From an uncultured Candidatus Saccharibacteria bacterium (GTDB taxonomy: Bacteria; Patescibacteriota; Saccharimonadia; Saccharimonadales; Saccharimonadaceae): a DNA stretch of 64,000 nt. The stretch spans positions 62,001-126,000 of the forward strand of contig CALIXF010000008.1 in assembly GCA_938046735.1 (NCBI GenBank), given 5' to 3'. The position numbers and the translations under genes were made by a program. Numbering within the stretch: position 1 is the first letter of the stretch; the number at the start of each line of letters is the position of its first letter. Of this stretch, positions 17,199 to 25,275 are shown one piece after another. The notes below the pieces were generated by a model. It was given only the letters and a program-made list of their open reading frames with translations, did not search any database and was not told the DNA's origin.

Positions 17199-17882
17199 AT
17201 GAATAATCAAGAAAATATCCTCGCAGAAGACATTATCCTAATTGATAAACCAGCTGGCCTCAGTTCTTTTGGTGTAGTTGCTCGAGTCCGTCGTCGTCTC
17301 TCTGAGCAAGCCGGAAAGAAAGTGAAAGTTGGCCATACCGGAACTCTTGACCCCTTTGCCACTGGTCTATTAATTCTTCTTTCTAATAAAGCTACTAAAA
17401 TGTCTAATCAATTTCTGAAATTAGACAAATGGTATGAAGCGACAATTTGTCTTGGAAAGACCAGTACTACCGGCGATCCAGAAGGAGAGATTATCGAGCA
17501 ACACCACAAGAGAATTCCCACTTTTGAAGAAATCGAAACGGCGGTCACTAGTTTTATTGGCCAAATCACGCAAACCGTGCCAGCCTTTTCAGCAGTAAAA
17601 ATCAATGGTCGACGTGCCTATCAATTAGCTCGTCATGGTGAATCCGTTGTTATGCCAACCCGCCAGGTTGAGATTTATTCTCTTGAGGTACTTAGTTATA
17701 ATTATCCAAATCTAGTCATTCGTACGCACGTCTCAAGCGGTACTTATATTAGAACGCTTGGTGAGGATATCGGTAAGGCTCTTGGCACTGGTGCTTATCT
17801 TACTTCACTTCGTCGTACGCAGGTTGGTAGCTATAAAGTCTCTAATGCTATCACGCTAGCAGATTTTATGGGGGAAGAATAA
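17199..17882 (+). CDS. truB: tRNA pseudouridine(55) synthase TruB (minimal form)
   Basis: A 227-residue enzyme making the universal pseudouridine 55 in the T-loop of tRNAs. DKPAGLSSFGVVARVRR is motif I, and VGHTGTLDPFATGLL contains the catalytic Asp. YEATICLGKTSTTGD, VPAFSAVKINGRRAY and VSSGTYIRTLGEDIG complete the family pattern. It is about 80 residues shorter than E. coli TruB and lacks the C-terminal PUA domain, as in other reduced genomes. It sits downstream of the DHH-like gene with its own promoter. Confidence 0.95.
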   Translation: MNNQENILAEDIILIDKPAGLSSFGVVARVRRRLSEQAGKKVKVGHTGTLDPFATGLLILLSNKATKMSNQFLKLDKWYEATICLGKTSTTGDPEGEIIEQHHKRIPTFEEIETAVTSFIGQITQTVPAFSAVKINGRRAYQLARHGESVVMPTRQVEIYSLEVLSYNYPNLVIRTHVSSGTYIRTLGEDIGKALGTGAYLTSLRRTQVGSYKVSNAITLADFMGEE

Positions 17883-17903
17883 TAAAAGACAAAAGGAGAA
17901 TTT

Positions 17904-18170
17904 ATGGATGATTTTATTCTAGTTGCGGTTAAGTTACTTATCGGTTTTTGGCTTTGATTTTAGTCATTAATATTACTGGTAAAGGTAATCTTTTCCCTTC
18001 TTCAGCTAGTGACCAAGTGCAAAATTATGTACTTGGTGGAATTATTGGCGGTGTTATCTACAACAAGGAAATTGCTATTTTGGAATACATTAGTATTCTT
18101 TTCATCTGGTGTATGCTTGTACTCTCTTAAATTTATTAAAACTTGTTTTAAAGAAAAGTCATCTGTTTAC
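17904..18170 (+). pseudogene. Broken DUF421 (YetF/YcaP-like) membrane protein gene
   Basis: An AAAGGAG ribosome binding site (17893-17899) and ATG at 17904 start MDDFILVAVKLLIGFW, which stops at TGA (17955-17957). One base back, the frame continues as ALILVINITGKGNLFPSSA and on to NYVLGGIIGGVIYNKEIAI. After a second shift near 18125 it continues as LKFIKTCFKEKS. Joined, the pieces match the N-terminal membrane part of DUF421 proteins. The remaining C-terminal half (about 130 residues) is absent. The intact start signals beside two frameshifts and a truncation indicate recent decay, unless the sequence has errors. Confidence 0.7.
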
Positions 18171-18195
18171 CCTTGTAGAATCTGTCTTTGCGTGA

Positions 18196-18201
18196 TATAA
18201 T
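18196..18201 (+). promoter_or_regulatory. -10 box of rpsO
   Basis: TATAAT nine bases before the ATG, with TTGTAG 17 bases upstream (18173-18178); predicts a leader of only 2-3 bases. Confidence 0.55.
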
Positions 18202-18210
18202 TCACCCAAT

Positions 18211-18477
18211 ATGATTACAAAAGAGAATAAAGCTAAGGCAATTGCTGCTACTGCCCGTGATAAAAAGGACGTTGGTTCTCCAGAGGTTCAGGTCTCTATT
18301 TTGACTGAGCGCATTAAAGAAGTAACTGAGCACGTCAAAGCCAATAAGCATGATTTTATGGCCCGTCGTGGACTCATGCAGATGGTCGGTCGCCGCAAAC
18401 GTCTTTTGAAGTATCTTGAGAAAACCAACTTCGACCTTTACAAAGGCACAGTTGCAAAACTCGGACTCCGTAAATAA
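18211..18477 (+). CDS. rpsO: 30S ribosomal protein uS15
   Basis: An 88-residue protein of typical length. Family stretches are DVGSPEVQVSILTERI, HDFMARRGLMQMVGRRKRLLKYLE and the final LGLRK. It binds the central domain of 16S rRNA. In many bacteria rpsO sits beside truB and pnp; here the order truB-(pseudogene)-rpsO with pnp 2 kb downstream preserves that association, interrupted by two orphan genes on the other strand. Confidence 0.97.
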   Translation: MITKENKAKAIAATARDKKDVGSPEVQVSILTERIKEVTEHVKANKHDFMARRGLMQMVGRRKRLLKYLEKTNFDLYKGTVAKLGLRK

Positions 18478-18482
18478 ATTCA

Positions 18483-18507
18483 AAAGCCCACGTTAGTGGG
18501 TTTTTTT
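18483..18507 (+). terminator. rpsO terminator
   Basis: CCCAC-GTTA-GTGGG followed by seven T residues, just after the rpsO stop. Confidence 0.8.
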
Positions 18508-18616
18508 GTTGTTCTCTCTTCTTAATCTCTTCCTATTTTTTAATCTTTTATTTTTGATTATAGTTCGTAGTTTTTTATCCCCTCATTTTGGAGTTAAAAC
18601 TTTCAGGATAAAAGTC

Positions 18617-18645
18617 ATGAAAAAGCTCCACATAGAGTGGAGCTT
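18617..18645 (-). terminator. Terminator of the 18661-19278 gene
   Basis: On the minus strand AAGCTCCAC-TCTAT-GTGGAGCTT runs into a T tract, shortly after the stop of the minus-strand gene. A perfect 9-bp stem. Confidence 0.8.
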
Positions 18646-18660
18646 CGGATTAGATCATAG

Positions 18661-19278
18661 CTACAGCATCTTTTTACTAAAGACACCGATGATTTCAGGC
18701 TTTACAGCCACTTCCCCAAAGGATTTTTCAATGTATTCATTAATCGCATCCTTAAAACGCAATACCGAAATATTGATACCCTCGTTTATCTCTTTTATGC
18801 TGGGGCGTTTCATCTTTCTCATAACCTTTCTTTTTTTGTATGGGTTACTTGCATCATGATTACGATCGTTTTTTCTTTTGTATTTATCATAAAATTCCTC
18901 ACTAGTGTAATACATACGTACGTATCTGGCATCATACATTAGTTCATAAATATTACCAGACACACCCTCTCGACGAGTGATCACTTGGTAAAGTTCTTTC
19001 TTCTGAAAAAACACTGAAGATGCCGTATTGAGAATAAAGTAAATTTTCCTCTGCCCTATTGTCTCAGTATCAACAATCGATACCATCAGATCAATATTAC
19101 TATCTAATCTGATTTGTTTTCTGAGTGGTACGAGCACCTGCTCCATCAGTTGAGAGCAAAAGCATTTTTCACGCTCCTCCTGCACCGCATAGGAATTATT
19201 CTCAAATCCCCTCAGTTGCAATATGATTTCCATTGGTGGATTTAGCTTGCTGAAATCAAAATATATCGTATCTGTCAT
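18661..19278 (-). CDS. Hypothetical basic protein
   Basis: A 205-residue cytoplasmic protein that I do not recognise. It starts MTDTIYFDFSKLNPPMEI; this ATG has AAAGGA 9 bases upstream, while the in-frame ATG at 19320 has no ribosome binding site. Central beta-rich segments (IDLMVSIVDTETIGQRKIYF) are followed by a very basic stretch (about 140-165, YKRKNDRN and KKRKVMRKMKR) and a helical tail ending EIIGVFSKKML. The basic patch could bind nucleic acid. It lies alone on the minus strand between rpsO and pnp, with its own terminator, suggesting an insertion into an otherwise conserved neighbourhood. Confidence 0.6.
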   Translation of the reverse strand: MTDTIYFDFSKLNPPMEIILQLRGFENNSYAVQEEREKCFCSQLMEQVLVPLRKQIRLDSNIDLMVSIVDTETIGQRKIYFILNTASSVFFQKKELYQVITRREGVSGNIYELMYDARYVRMYYTSEEFYDKYKRKNDRNHDASNPYKKRKVMRKMKRPSIKEINEGINISVLRFKDAINEYIEKSFGEVAVKPEIIGVFSKKML

Positions 19279-19497
19279 TTCTACGATCCTTTCTCTTAAT
19301 GTACTTGAGCTATAACTCATAAAATGTATCTAAATTTGGTGATTCAGGTTTTTCTATCCCCCTTTCATTCTAGTCTAGTAATTAGATTGATCACCGAACG
19401 TATGATATTATAACATAAAATACTAAATATACAAAAATATCCTGGGCTAACATCTCAAGGCATTGCACTTGAGTGGCTAGAATAGGTATAATCTGAA

Positions 19498-19523
19498 ATA
19501 AAAAGCCCCCAAGAATTTGGGGG
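19498..19523 (-). terminator. Terminator of the 19564-19962 gene
   Basis: On the minus strand CCCCCAAA-TTC-TTGGGGG precedes TTTTT; a very stable stem about 40 bases after the stop. Confidence 0.8.
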
Positions 19524-19563
19524 TAAACTAATAAGAAACCTGAAAGAAAACTGAAGGTTGGAG

Positions 19564-19962
19564 TTATTTAAATAACTCCAAATCCAAGTAGGCAAAGCCT
19601 GCTGGATAATATCTGTCTCCCCCGTCCCAGTCGACTGTCACGATCTCCTCCTCATTAAGGGCAGATTCAAGGGTTATCCCCTTATCACATTCCTCGACGA
19701 GTACCTCTGTTGGCCCATCTTTTAGGTCGCTCATTTTGTGGGGCGTTCTCTCCCCCCATTCATAGCGACCATAGGTGCAGGTCGTCCATCCAGAAGGGCA
19801 AATATCCTGTTCCTCCCAGATGGTAAGAGAGGTACTGTCTTCAAAATATAGTATGAACCTCTCGCAGAGAGATTTGACTGACTTGAAGTCCTCACCTCTC
19901 TCGGCCATATACTTTACTCCTAAATATTCTTTTCTTTCCATTCCTATAAGTATTTTTTTCAT
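19564..19962 (-). CDS. Hypothetical acidic protein (132 aa)
   Basis: A small acidic cytoplasmic protein with no recognised domain. AGGAGG lies a few bases before the ATG, giving a firm start (MKKILIGMERKEYLG). The C-terminal half is rich in Asp, Glu, Trp and Tyr (EEIVTVDWDGGDRYYPAGFAYLDLELF). Four Cys residues occur (residues 33, 55, 62 and 94 by count), too far apart for a classic zinc finger. Its upstream region holds an operator-like inverted repeat and a 70-base rod hairpin, so expression is probably controlled. Its position between rpsO and pnp is unusual. Confidence 0.6.
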   Translation of the reverse strand: MKKILIGMERKEYLGVKYMAERGEDFKSVKSLCERFILYFEDSTSLTIWEEQDICPSGWTTCTYGRYEWGERTPHKMSDLKDGPTEVLVEECDKGITLESALNEEEIVTVDWDGGDRYYPAGFAYLDLELFK

Positions 19963-20029
19963 TTTTCCTCCTTCTGCAGCTTTGTGCTGCCAAAAACAAT
20001 TTTTTCAAAGCGCAGAAGAAGTATCTTCC

Positions 20030-20099
20030 GCGACTAGTTATATTTATTATTCTCTTCTTGGTAGCTGCCAAATTTAGAATAACAAGTATAACTAGTCGC
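20030..20099 (-). repeat. 70-base rod-like hairpin upstream of the 19564-19962 gene
   Basis: GCGACTAGTTATA (20030-20042) is the perfect complement of 20087-20099. After a symmetric 4x4 internal loop TTATTCT (20047-20053) pairs with AGAATAA (20076-20082), and the apex contains TTGGTAGCTGCCAA, nearly palindromic. The structure would lie in the 5' leader of the minus-strand gene, about 70 bases upstream of its start. A second hairpin, GCAGC-ACAAA-GCTGC, sits just before the ribosome binding site. It may be a regulatory RNA element, protein-binding site or the relic of a mobile element. Confidence 0.65.
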
Positions 20100-20180
20100 A
20101 GGTGGTGAACGAAAAATAAAAAGGGGATGAAGTATAAAAAACGGTTTTTCATTTTTCAGATTCTAGTTTTATAGTGTTCT

Positions 20181-20202
20181 TGAGTTTATTCTGTTGAACT
20201 CA
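20181..20202. promoter_or_regulatory. Operator-like inverted repeat TGAGTT-N10-AACTCA
   Basis: This 22-base dyad lies just upstream of TATAAA (20168-20173, minus strand), a candidate -10 box for the 19564-19962 gene, so it would overlap the -35 region. The shape suits a dimeric repressor. The rest of 20203-20377 is AT-rich with no gene that I can see. Confidence 0.35.
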
Positions 20203-20379
20203 CATCAAGATAATAACATAAACAATATTATTTGTCAAGTATAATGTTAGAATCCATAGATTTTTGCAATATTTGTATAAAAATAAAGTTGCCTTTAATT
20301 TCACTTGAAATGAGATACTAATAAAACTGGACTAACGTCAAATCCCTTGAATCGAATATTAATAAGAAGTTTTTCATGA

Positions 20380-20510
20380 TATAATTAATACATAACAATA
20401 AAAGGGAAGACGGCGGATAAGTCCCCTAGAGCCTTAGGTATAAGATTCTCTCTAGCTTATTGCTTGGCTTTCTAGAGTAGCTATCTGGTGTTTTCCCGAG
20501 AAAGGAAAAA
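20380..20510 (+). promoter_or_regulatory. pnp promoter and structured leader
   Basis: TATAAT (20380-20385) starts a leader of about 120 bases before pnp. GGGAAGAC near 20405 can pair with GTTTTCCC near 20490, closing a large stem, and CTAGAG pairs with CTCTAG inside. In E. coli a long pnp leader stem is processed by RNase III and PNPase for autoregulation; the position and size here suggest an analogous control, though sequence similarity is not implied. AGAAAGGA is the ribosome binding site. Confidence 0.5.
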
Positions 20511-22676
20511 ATGGAAATAATTAATCCCACCGGTAAGCACACGTTTAGTGTGTCTACCGACTTTTGCGGGCGTGAGCTTAAAATTGAAGTAAATCGTGTC
20601 GGTTTTCGTACAACTTCCTCTGTTCTCGTCACCTACGGCGATACTGTCGTGCTTGGTTCAGTTGTAGTCAGTGAGAAGCCAGTTGTTCAGGATTTCTTCC
20701 CACTCTCCATCGACTATGAAGAAAAGTTCTATGCCGCTGGCAAAATTTCAGGCTCAAAATTTATTAAACGCGAAGGTAAGCCGGCTGACGAAGCCGTACT
20801 TATCGGTCGTCTCATTGATCGCCCAATTCGTCCGCTCTTTCCTAAAGGTTACCGTCAAGAAGTTCAAGTGGTCACCACCGTTCTTTCGATGGATCCCAGC
20901 TTTCGTCCAGATGTTGTAGCTATGCTAGCCGCTTCTTCCGCACTTCTAAATACTGGTATACCTTTTGACGGTCCAGTTGCTGGCCTTCGCATTGGTCGTA
21001 TTAATGGTAAATTTAAAGCCTTCCTTAGTAAAGAAGAGCGTGAGCAATCTGATCTTGATTTAGTAGTCGCCGTCAAGGATCAAAAGGTTGTTATGGTGGA
21101 AGCTGGTGCTAATGAAGTTCCAGAAAACGTAATCATTGAAGCAATGCGCTGGGCGGTTGAGAATATTCAGCCTGCACTTAATCTTCAAAAACAGCTTCGT
21201 GACAAACTTGAAATTACTGAAAAATCTTACGAATTAAGTTTGCCAGATCAGGCTATTACCGAAAAAGTTGAAGCTTGGACTCTTGCTCATTTTAAGGGTG
21301 AAGACGGCAAAACCGGTACCAAGATTCGTGGTAATGTCCTTGATCGTAAACGCATCGCCGACGCTTTGCGAGATGAAATGGATGCGGAATTTGCTCTTGA
21401 ACTTGGTGAAGGTGACACTCCGGAAGAAAAAATCGCCGATTATGATGCTCGCTTGAAGGCCGAATTTCATAACGCTTACGAACTAGCCATTCATCATGAA
21501 GTTCGTCGTGCTATTGTTGAGGATGGCGTTCGTCCTGATGGGCGCAAGCTTAACGAGGTTCGTCCCTTAAGCTCTCAAGTTTCAATCTTGCCTCGCGTCC
21601 ACGGTTCTTCGCTTTTTACACGTGGACTTACTCAAGCGATGAATATTGTCACACTTGCACCTCTTTCTTACGCTCAAGTTGTCGACACTATGGAAGTTAC
21701 CGACGGTGAACGTCGCTATATGCATCACTATAATGCTCCAAGTTACACTGTTGGTGAAACTGGTCGTATCGGTTCTCCTGGGCGCCGTGAGATTGGTCAT
21801 GGTTACCTTGCAGAACGAGCTCTACTTCCAGTTCTTCCGTCCAAAGAAGATTTTCCATACACTATTCGCTCCGTTACTGAAATTATGTCTCAGAATGGCT
21901 CCACCTCTATGGCTGCCACCTGTTCATCGTGTCTCGCCTTGATGGACGCTGGTGTTCCTTTAAAGAGTCCAGTTTCTGGTGTTGCTATGGGTTTGATGCT
22001 TGATGGCGAAACTCCGCACGTTCTTACCGACCTGATGGATGCCGAAGACTTTGCTGGTGATATGGATTTTAAAGTCACCGGTACAAGAAAGGGAATTACT
22101 GCCCTCCAAATGGATATGAAAGTCCATGGTTTGCCAGTAGATATTCTTGAAAAAGCCATCAATCAGTCCCATGAAGGACGGATGTTTATCTTAGATCATA
22201 TGCTTTCCGTGCTTTCCGCCCCTCGTGCAGAGCTTTCTCCATACGCTCCACGTATCGAAAAATTGATAGTGAGTCCCGATAAAATCGGTGCCATTATTGG
22301 TAAAGGTGGCGAGATGATTAACAAAATTACTTCCGAAACTGGTGCGGAAGTCGATATTGATGACTCTGGTTTAATTACTATTTCCGGTACTGATCCAGAA
22401 AAAATCCAGCATGCTATTGATTGGATTAAAAGTCTCGTCGAAGAACCAGAGGTCGGTAAAATTTATAAAGGTAAGGTTGTAAGCATCAAAGATTTCGGTG
22501 CCTTTGTTAATATTCTACCGGGCATTGACGGAATGCTTCATATTTCACAAATCTCCGAAAAGCGTCTCGATAAAGTAGAAGATGCTCTTCATCTTGGTGA
22601 CGTAATAAAGGTTCGTCTTGAATCTATTGATGACAAGGGGCGTCTTTCTCTCAGTATGCGCCATGTCGAACAGTAG
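20511..22676 (+). CDS. pnp: Polyribonucleotide nucleotidyltransferase (PNPase)
   Basis: A 721-residue phosphorolytic 3'-5' exoribonuclease acting in mRNA decay and quality control. Two RNase PH domains flank an all-helical linker. The first has YAAGKISGSKFIKREGKP and GRLIDRPIRPLFP; the second contains GVRPDGRKLNEVRPL and the catalytic region LTDLMDAEDFAGDMDFK, with its conserved Asp residues. The C-terminus has a KH domain (IGAIIGKGGEMINKI) and an S1 domain (GKVVSIKDFGAFVNILPGIDG). Length is normal. With RNase J in the same window it represents an RNase E-free turnover set. Confidence 0.97.
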   Translation: MEIINPTGKHTFSVSTDFCGRELKIEVNRVGFRTTSSVLVTYGDTVVLGSVVVSEKPVVQDFFPLSIDYEEKFYAAGKISGSKFIKREGKPADEAVLIGRLIDRPIRPLFPKGYRQEVQVVTTVLSMDPSFRPDVVAMLAASSALLNTGIPFDGPVAGLRIGRINGKFKAFLSKEEREQSDLDLVVAVKDQKVVMVEAGANEVPENVIIEAMRWAVENIQPALNLQKQLRDKLEITEKSYELSLPDQAITEKVEAWTLAHFKGEDGKTGTKIRGNVLDRKRIADALRDEMDAEFALELGEGDTPEEKIADYDARLKAEFHNAYELAIHHEVRRAIVEDGVRPDGRKLNEVRPLSSQVSILPRVHGSSLFTRGLTQAMNIVTLAPLSYAQVVDTMEVTDGERRYMHHYNAPSYTVGETGRIGSPGRREIGHGYLAERALLPVLPSKEDFPYTIRSVTEIMSQNGSTSMAATCSSCLALMDAGVPLKSPVSGVAMGLMLDGETPHVLTDLMDAEDFAGDMDFKVTGTRKGITALQMDMKVHGLPVDILEKAINQSHEGRMFILDHMLSVLSAPRAELSPYAPRIEKLIVSPDKIGAIIGKGGEMINKITSETGAEVDIDDSGLITISGTDPEKIQHAIDWIKSLVEEPEVGKIYKGKVVSIKDFGAFVNILPGIDGMLHISQISEKRLDKVEDALHLGDVIKVRLESIDDKGRLSLSMRHVEQ

Positions 22677-22692
22677 TTTTATTATAAAACAC

Positions 22693-22716
22693 CTCGCAAG
22701 GTTTCTATCTTGCGAG
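22693..22716 (+). other. Hairpin after pnp
   Basis: CTCGCAAG pairs with CTTGCGAG around 8 bases, 16 bases after the pnp stop. No T tract follows, so it is more likely a 3'-end stabiliser or decay barrier than a terminator. Confidence 0.5.
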
Positions 22717-22750
22717 CTAATCTCTCAATTATAATTTTTGGGATAGATAT

Positions 22751-22780
22751 AAAAAGATTGGCCGAATTGCCAATCTTTTT
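22751..22780 (+). terminator. pnp terminator
   Basis: AAAAAGATTGGC-CGAATT-GCCAATCTTTTT, a perfect 12-bp stem with its own T run. Confidence 0.88.
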
Positions 22781-22901
22781 ATCTTCATAATTATAATTAT
22801 TAAATTTCAACGATACCAAAAATCTCCTCTAATTCCACTATATCATATTAGTATTTTAAGCCAGAAACGCTTACGTCTTACTCTATCTATAATTATTATG
22901 T

Positions 22902-22907
22902 TATAAT
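22902..22907 (+). promoter_or_regulatory. -10 box of ftsK
   Basis: TATAAT with six bases to the ftsK ATG; no ribosome binding site, leaderless pattern. Confidence 0.6.
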
Positions 22908-22913
22908 CTGTCT

Positions 22914-25160
22914 ATGGTAAAACGAAAAAAAGGTCGACGTAAAACCTCTCGTGACGTGGCTCCAGAACACGAATTGCCAGGAGGTTTTTGGCGTCAAGTT
23001 TCAGCAATTCTTATGGTCGCCATCTCCATCGTTCTTGTCATGACATGGTTTGGAAGTGGCGGTACTTTACTTAATGATTTTCATAAATTCGGTTTCTGGT
23101 TGATCGGTTATGCAACTTTTTCTATCCCTGTCATTTTGGTTTATCTTGCAGTTAAGATTTTCCGCAGTACAGACAATCGTCTTCCGGCTGTTATTTGGAT
23201 TGTCTCTTTTTTAATGATTTTTTGGCTTTCTGGTCTCTTTGGCTTGCCTACCTATGGCACGACTTCGTCTCAAACTGGCGGTATTCTGGGTGTTTGGTTG
23301 AATAGCCTTACTACTCAAATTCTAAACCCAAGCGTTGCGGCCTTTATCTATCTTGTTCTTATTTTTATTACCGCCATCTTCATTCTGCAACTTTCTCCGG
23401 CCACCGTTTTTCGTGATCTTGCCGGCCTCTTTAAGACTAGTCGTCGCGAGGAAGACGCAGAAAATGCTCGTGTGGCTCGTCGTGCTCAGGCTGAAGATGC
23501 GATTAAAGCTGGCGCTCTTGGTCCGTTGAAGATTAAGGCTAATGGTGTAGAAGTTTCTCCTGAAGAATTAAAATCAACACCAAAGATTGAGATTAAGAAG
23601 CCAGTCATGGATAAGCCAGTTGAGTCTGAGTCAGAGCGTGCCCTTATTGAGATATCTGATCCGAATTGGAAAATGCCAAGCACTGATCTTCTTTCTAAGA
23701 AACAAAATCCCCCAGACGGCGGTAATATTCAGCAGAATGCATTCATAATTAATTCCACTTTCTCTGATTTTGGTATTGAAGTTAAACTTGATGGCGCTAA
23801 TGTTGGTCCCCGTGTCACACAGTATACAATTCAACCTCCAACCGGTGTAGTTCTTTCAAAGATCGCTGCTCGTGATAAAGAGCTAGCTTTAAATCTTGCT
23901 GTCGATAAGGTGCGTATTGAGGCCCCGATCCCAGGCACTCGTCTTGTTGGTATCGAGATCCCAAACGTTCGTCCTGCTGACGTAACTTTACGTTCTATTC
24001 TTGAAAGTAATGAATGGAAAAAGGAGCGTAATCCGCTTGCTTTTGCTGTTGGTAAAGATATATCCGGCAATCCTGTGATCGCTAATCTTGCCAAAATGCC
24101 CCATCTCCTCATTGCTGGTACTACCGGTTCTGGTAAGTCTGTGATGACTAACACTCTCATTTCTTCCTTACTTTATCGTAATGCACCGAGTGATATGAAG
24201 CTGATTATCGTCGACCCGAAGCAGGTGGAGATGGTGCAGTATAACGATATTCCACATCTCTTGACTCCGATTATTAATTCTACTGAAAAATCTCTCTCGG
24301 CTATGAAATGGGCAGTTAACGAAATGGAACGTCGCTATACCTTAATGGCTGAAGAAAAAGTTAAGAAAATTGAAGACTACAATGAAAAACTACAGAGAAA
24401 GACTGCCACTGTTGCCGATCAGAATAATAATGAGCAACAGCATGATGGCGGTAGGATGCCATACATTGTCATCGTGATTGATGAGATGGCTGACCTTATG
24501 ATGCAGGCAGGGAAGGATCTTGAACAACTTATTGTTCGTATCGCACAGAAAGGACGTGCTTCCGGTATCCACCTTGTACTCGCCACTCAGCGTCCTGAAG
24601 TAAAAGTAATTACCGGTCTCATTAAGGCAAACGTTCCAGGTCGTATCGCCTTCGCTGTCAATAACAATACCGATTCGCGTATTATGCTTGACATGGGTGG
24701 TGCTGAAAAACTGCTTGGTAAGGGTGATATGTTAATGCTTACCACCGAAATGATGGGTAAACCTCGTCGTATCCAGGGTGCTTACGCTTCCGATAGTGAT
24801 GTCGAAAAGCTCACTAACTTCCTTCGTGAACAACGTGCACCTGAATATAACAATGAGGTAATCTCGCAAGCTGTCCAAATCAAGGGCATTGGCCCGACTG
24901 ACGGTGGCGGTTTTGGTGATCTTGGTCGTAAATATGATCCAAACGATCCAGTGGTTCGTAAGGCTGTTGAGATCACTCTTGCAAAAGGCAAATTCTCTAC
25001 TGCTATGCTTCAGACTTATCTCGGTAAGGGTCATGGCTTTGTTTCCGGTCTTGCTATTTGGCTTGAAGAAATTGGTGTAATTGGCCCTGCGAATGGTAAT
25101 AAACCTCGTGAAGTCATGATTAAAAGCCTAGAAGAATTTGACCAACTTGCTAATGTCTAG
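22914..25160 (+). CDS. ftsK: DNA translocase FtsK/SpoIIIE
   Basis: A 748-residue septal DNA pump that clears and resolves chromosome termini at division. About four N-terminal transmembrane segments (residues 22-165) are followed by a short linker, then the alpha/beta motor: Walker A GTTGSGKSV at about 402-410, Walker B YIVIVIDEMADLMM, and LATQRPEVKVITGLIKANVPGRIAF. The C-terminal winged-helix gamma domain (about 680-748) recognises polar KOPS-like sites. The short linker, compared with the roughly 600 residues in E. coli, is as in SpoIIIE. Confidence 0.96.
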   Translation: MVKRKKGRRKTSRDVAPEHELPGGFWRQVSAILMVAISIVLVMTWFGSGGTLLNDFHKFGFWLIGYATFSIPVILVYLAVKIFRSTDNRLPAVIWIVSFLMIFWLSGLFGLPTYGTTSSQTGGILGVWLNSLTTQILNPSVAAFIYLVLIFITAIFILQLSPATVFRDLAGLFKTSRREEDAENARVARRAQAEDAIKAGALGPLKIKANGVEVSPEELKSTPKIEIKKPVMDKPVESESERALIEISDPNWKMPSTDLLSKKQNPPDGGNIQQNAFIINSTFSDFGIEVKLDGANVGPRVTQYTIQPPTGVVLSKIAARDKELALNLAVDKVRIEAPIPGTRLVGIEIPNVRPADVTLRSILESNEWKKERNPLAFAVGKDISGNPVIANLAKMPHLLIAGTTGSGKSVMTNTLISSLLYRNAPSDMKLIIVDPKQVEMVQYNDIPHLLTPIINSTEKSLSAMKWAVNEMERRYTLMAEEKVKKIEDYNEKLQRKTATVADQNNNEQQHDGGRMPYIVIVIDEMADLMMQAGKDLEQLIVRIAQKGRASGIHLVLATQRPEVKVITGLIKANVPGRIAFAVNNNTDSRIMLDMGGAEKLLGKGDMLMLTTEMMGKPRRIQGAYASDSDVEKLTNFLREQRAPEYNNEVISQAVQIKGIGPTDGGGFGDLGRKYDPNDPVVRKAVEITLAKGKFSTAMLQTYLGKGHGFVSGLAIWLEEIGVIGPANGNKPREVMIKSLEEFDQLANV

Positions 25161-25235
25161 ATATATTCTAATAAATAGATTTCAACAGGCTTTAGATTAT
25201 GTTCTTGATCTAGTTAGTACCCACTTAAATGGTAT

Positions 25236-25270
25236 ATAAAAATATAGCTTCCGAGAAGCTATATTTTTAT
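25236..25270. terminator. Bidirectional terminator between ftsK and the next gene
   Basis: A perfect 15-bp stem (ATAAAAATATAGCTT with its complement) around CCGAG. A and T runs on both sides make it work for the two convergent genes. Confidence 0.88.
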
Positions 25271-25275
25271 ATTTT

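Noticed and set aside
19892..20152. 86-codon minus-strand frame upstream of the 132-residue protein
   Set aside because: It spans the leader hairpins and the true start region in another frame, with no ribosome binding site or recognisable domain.
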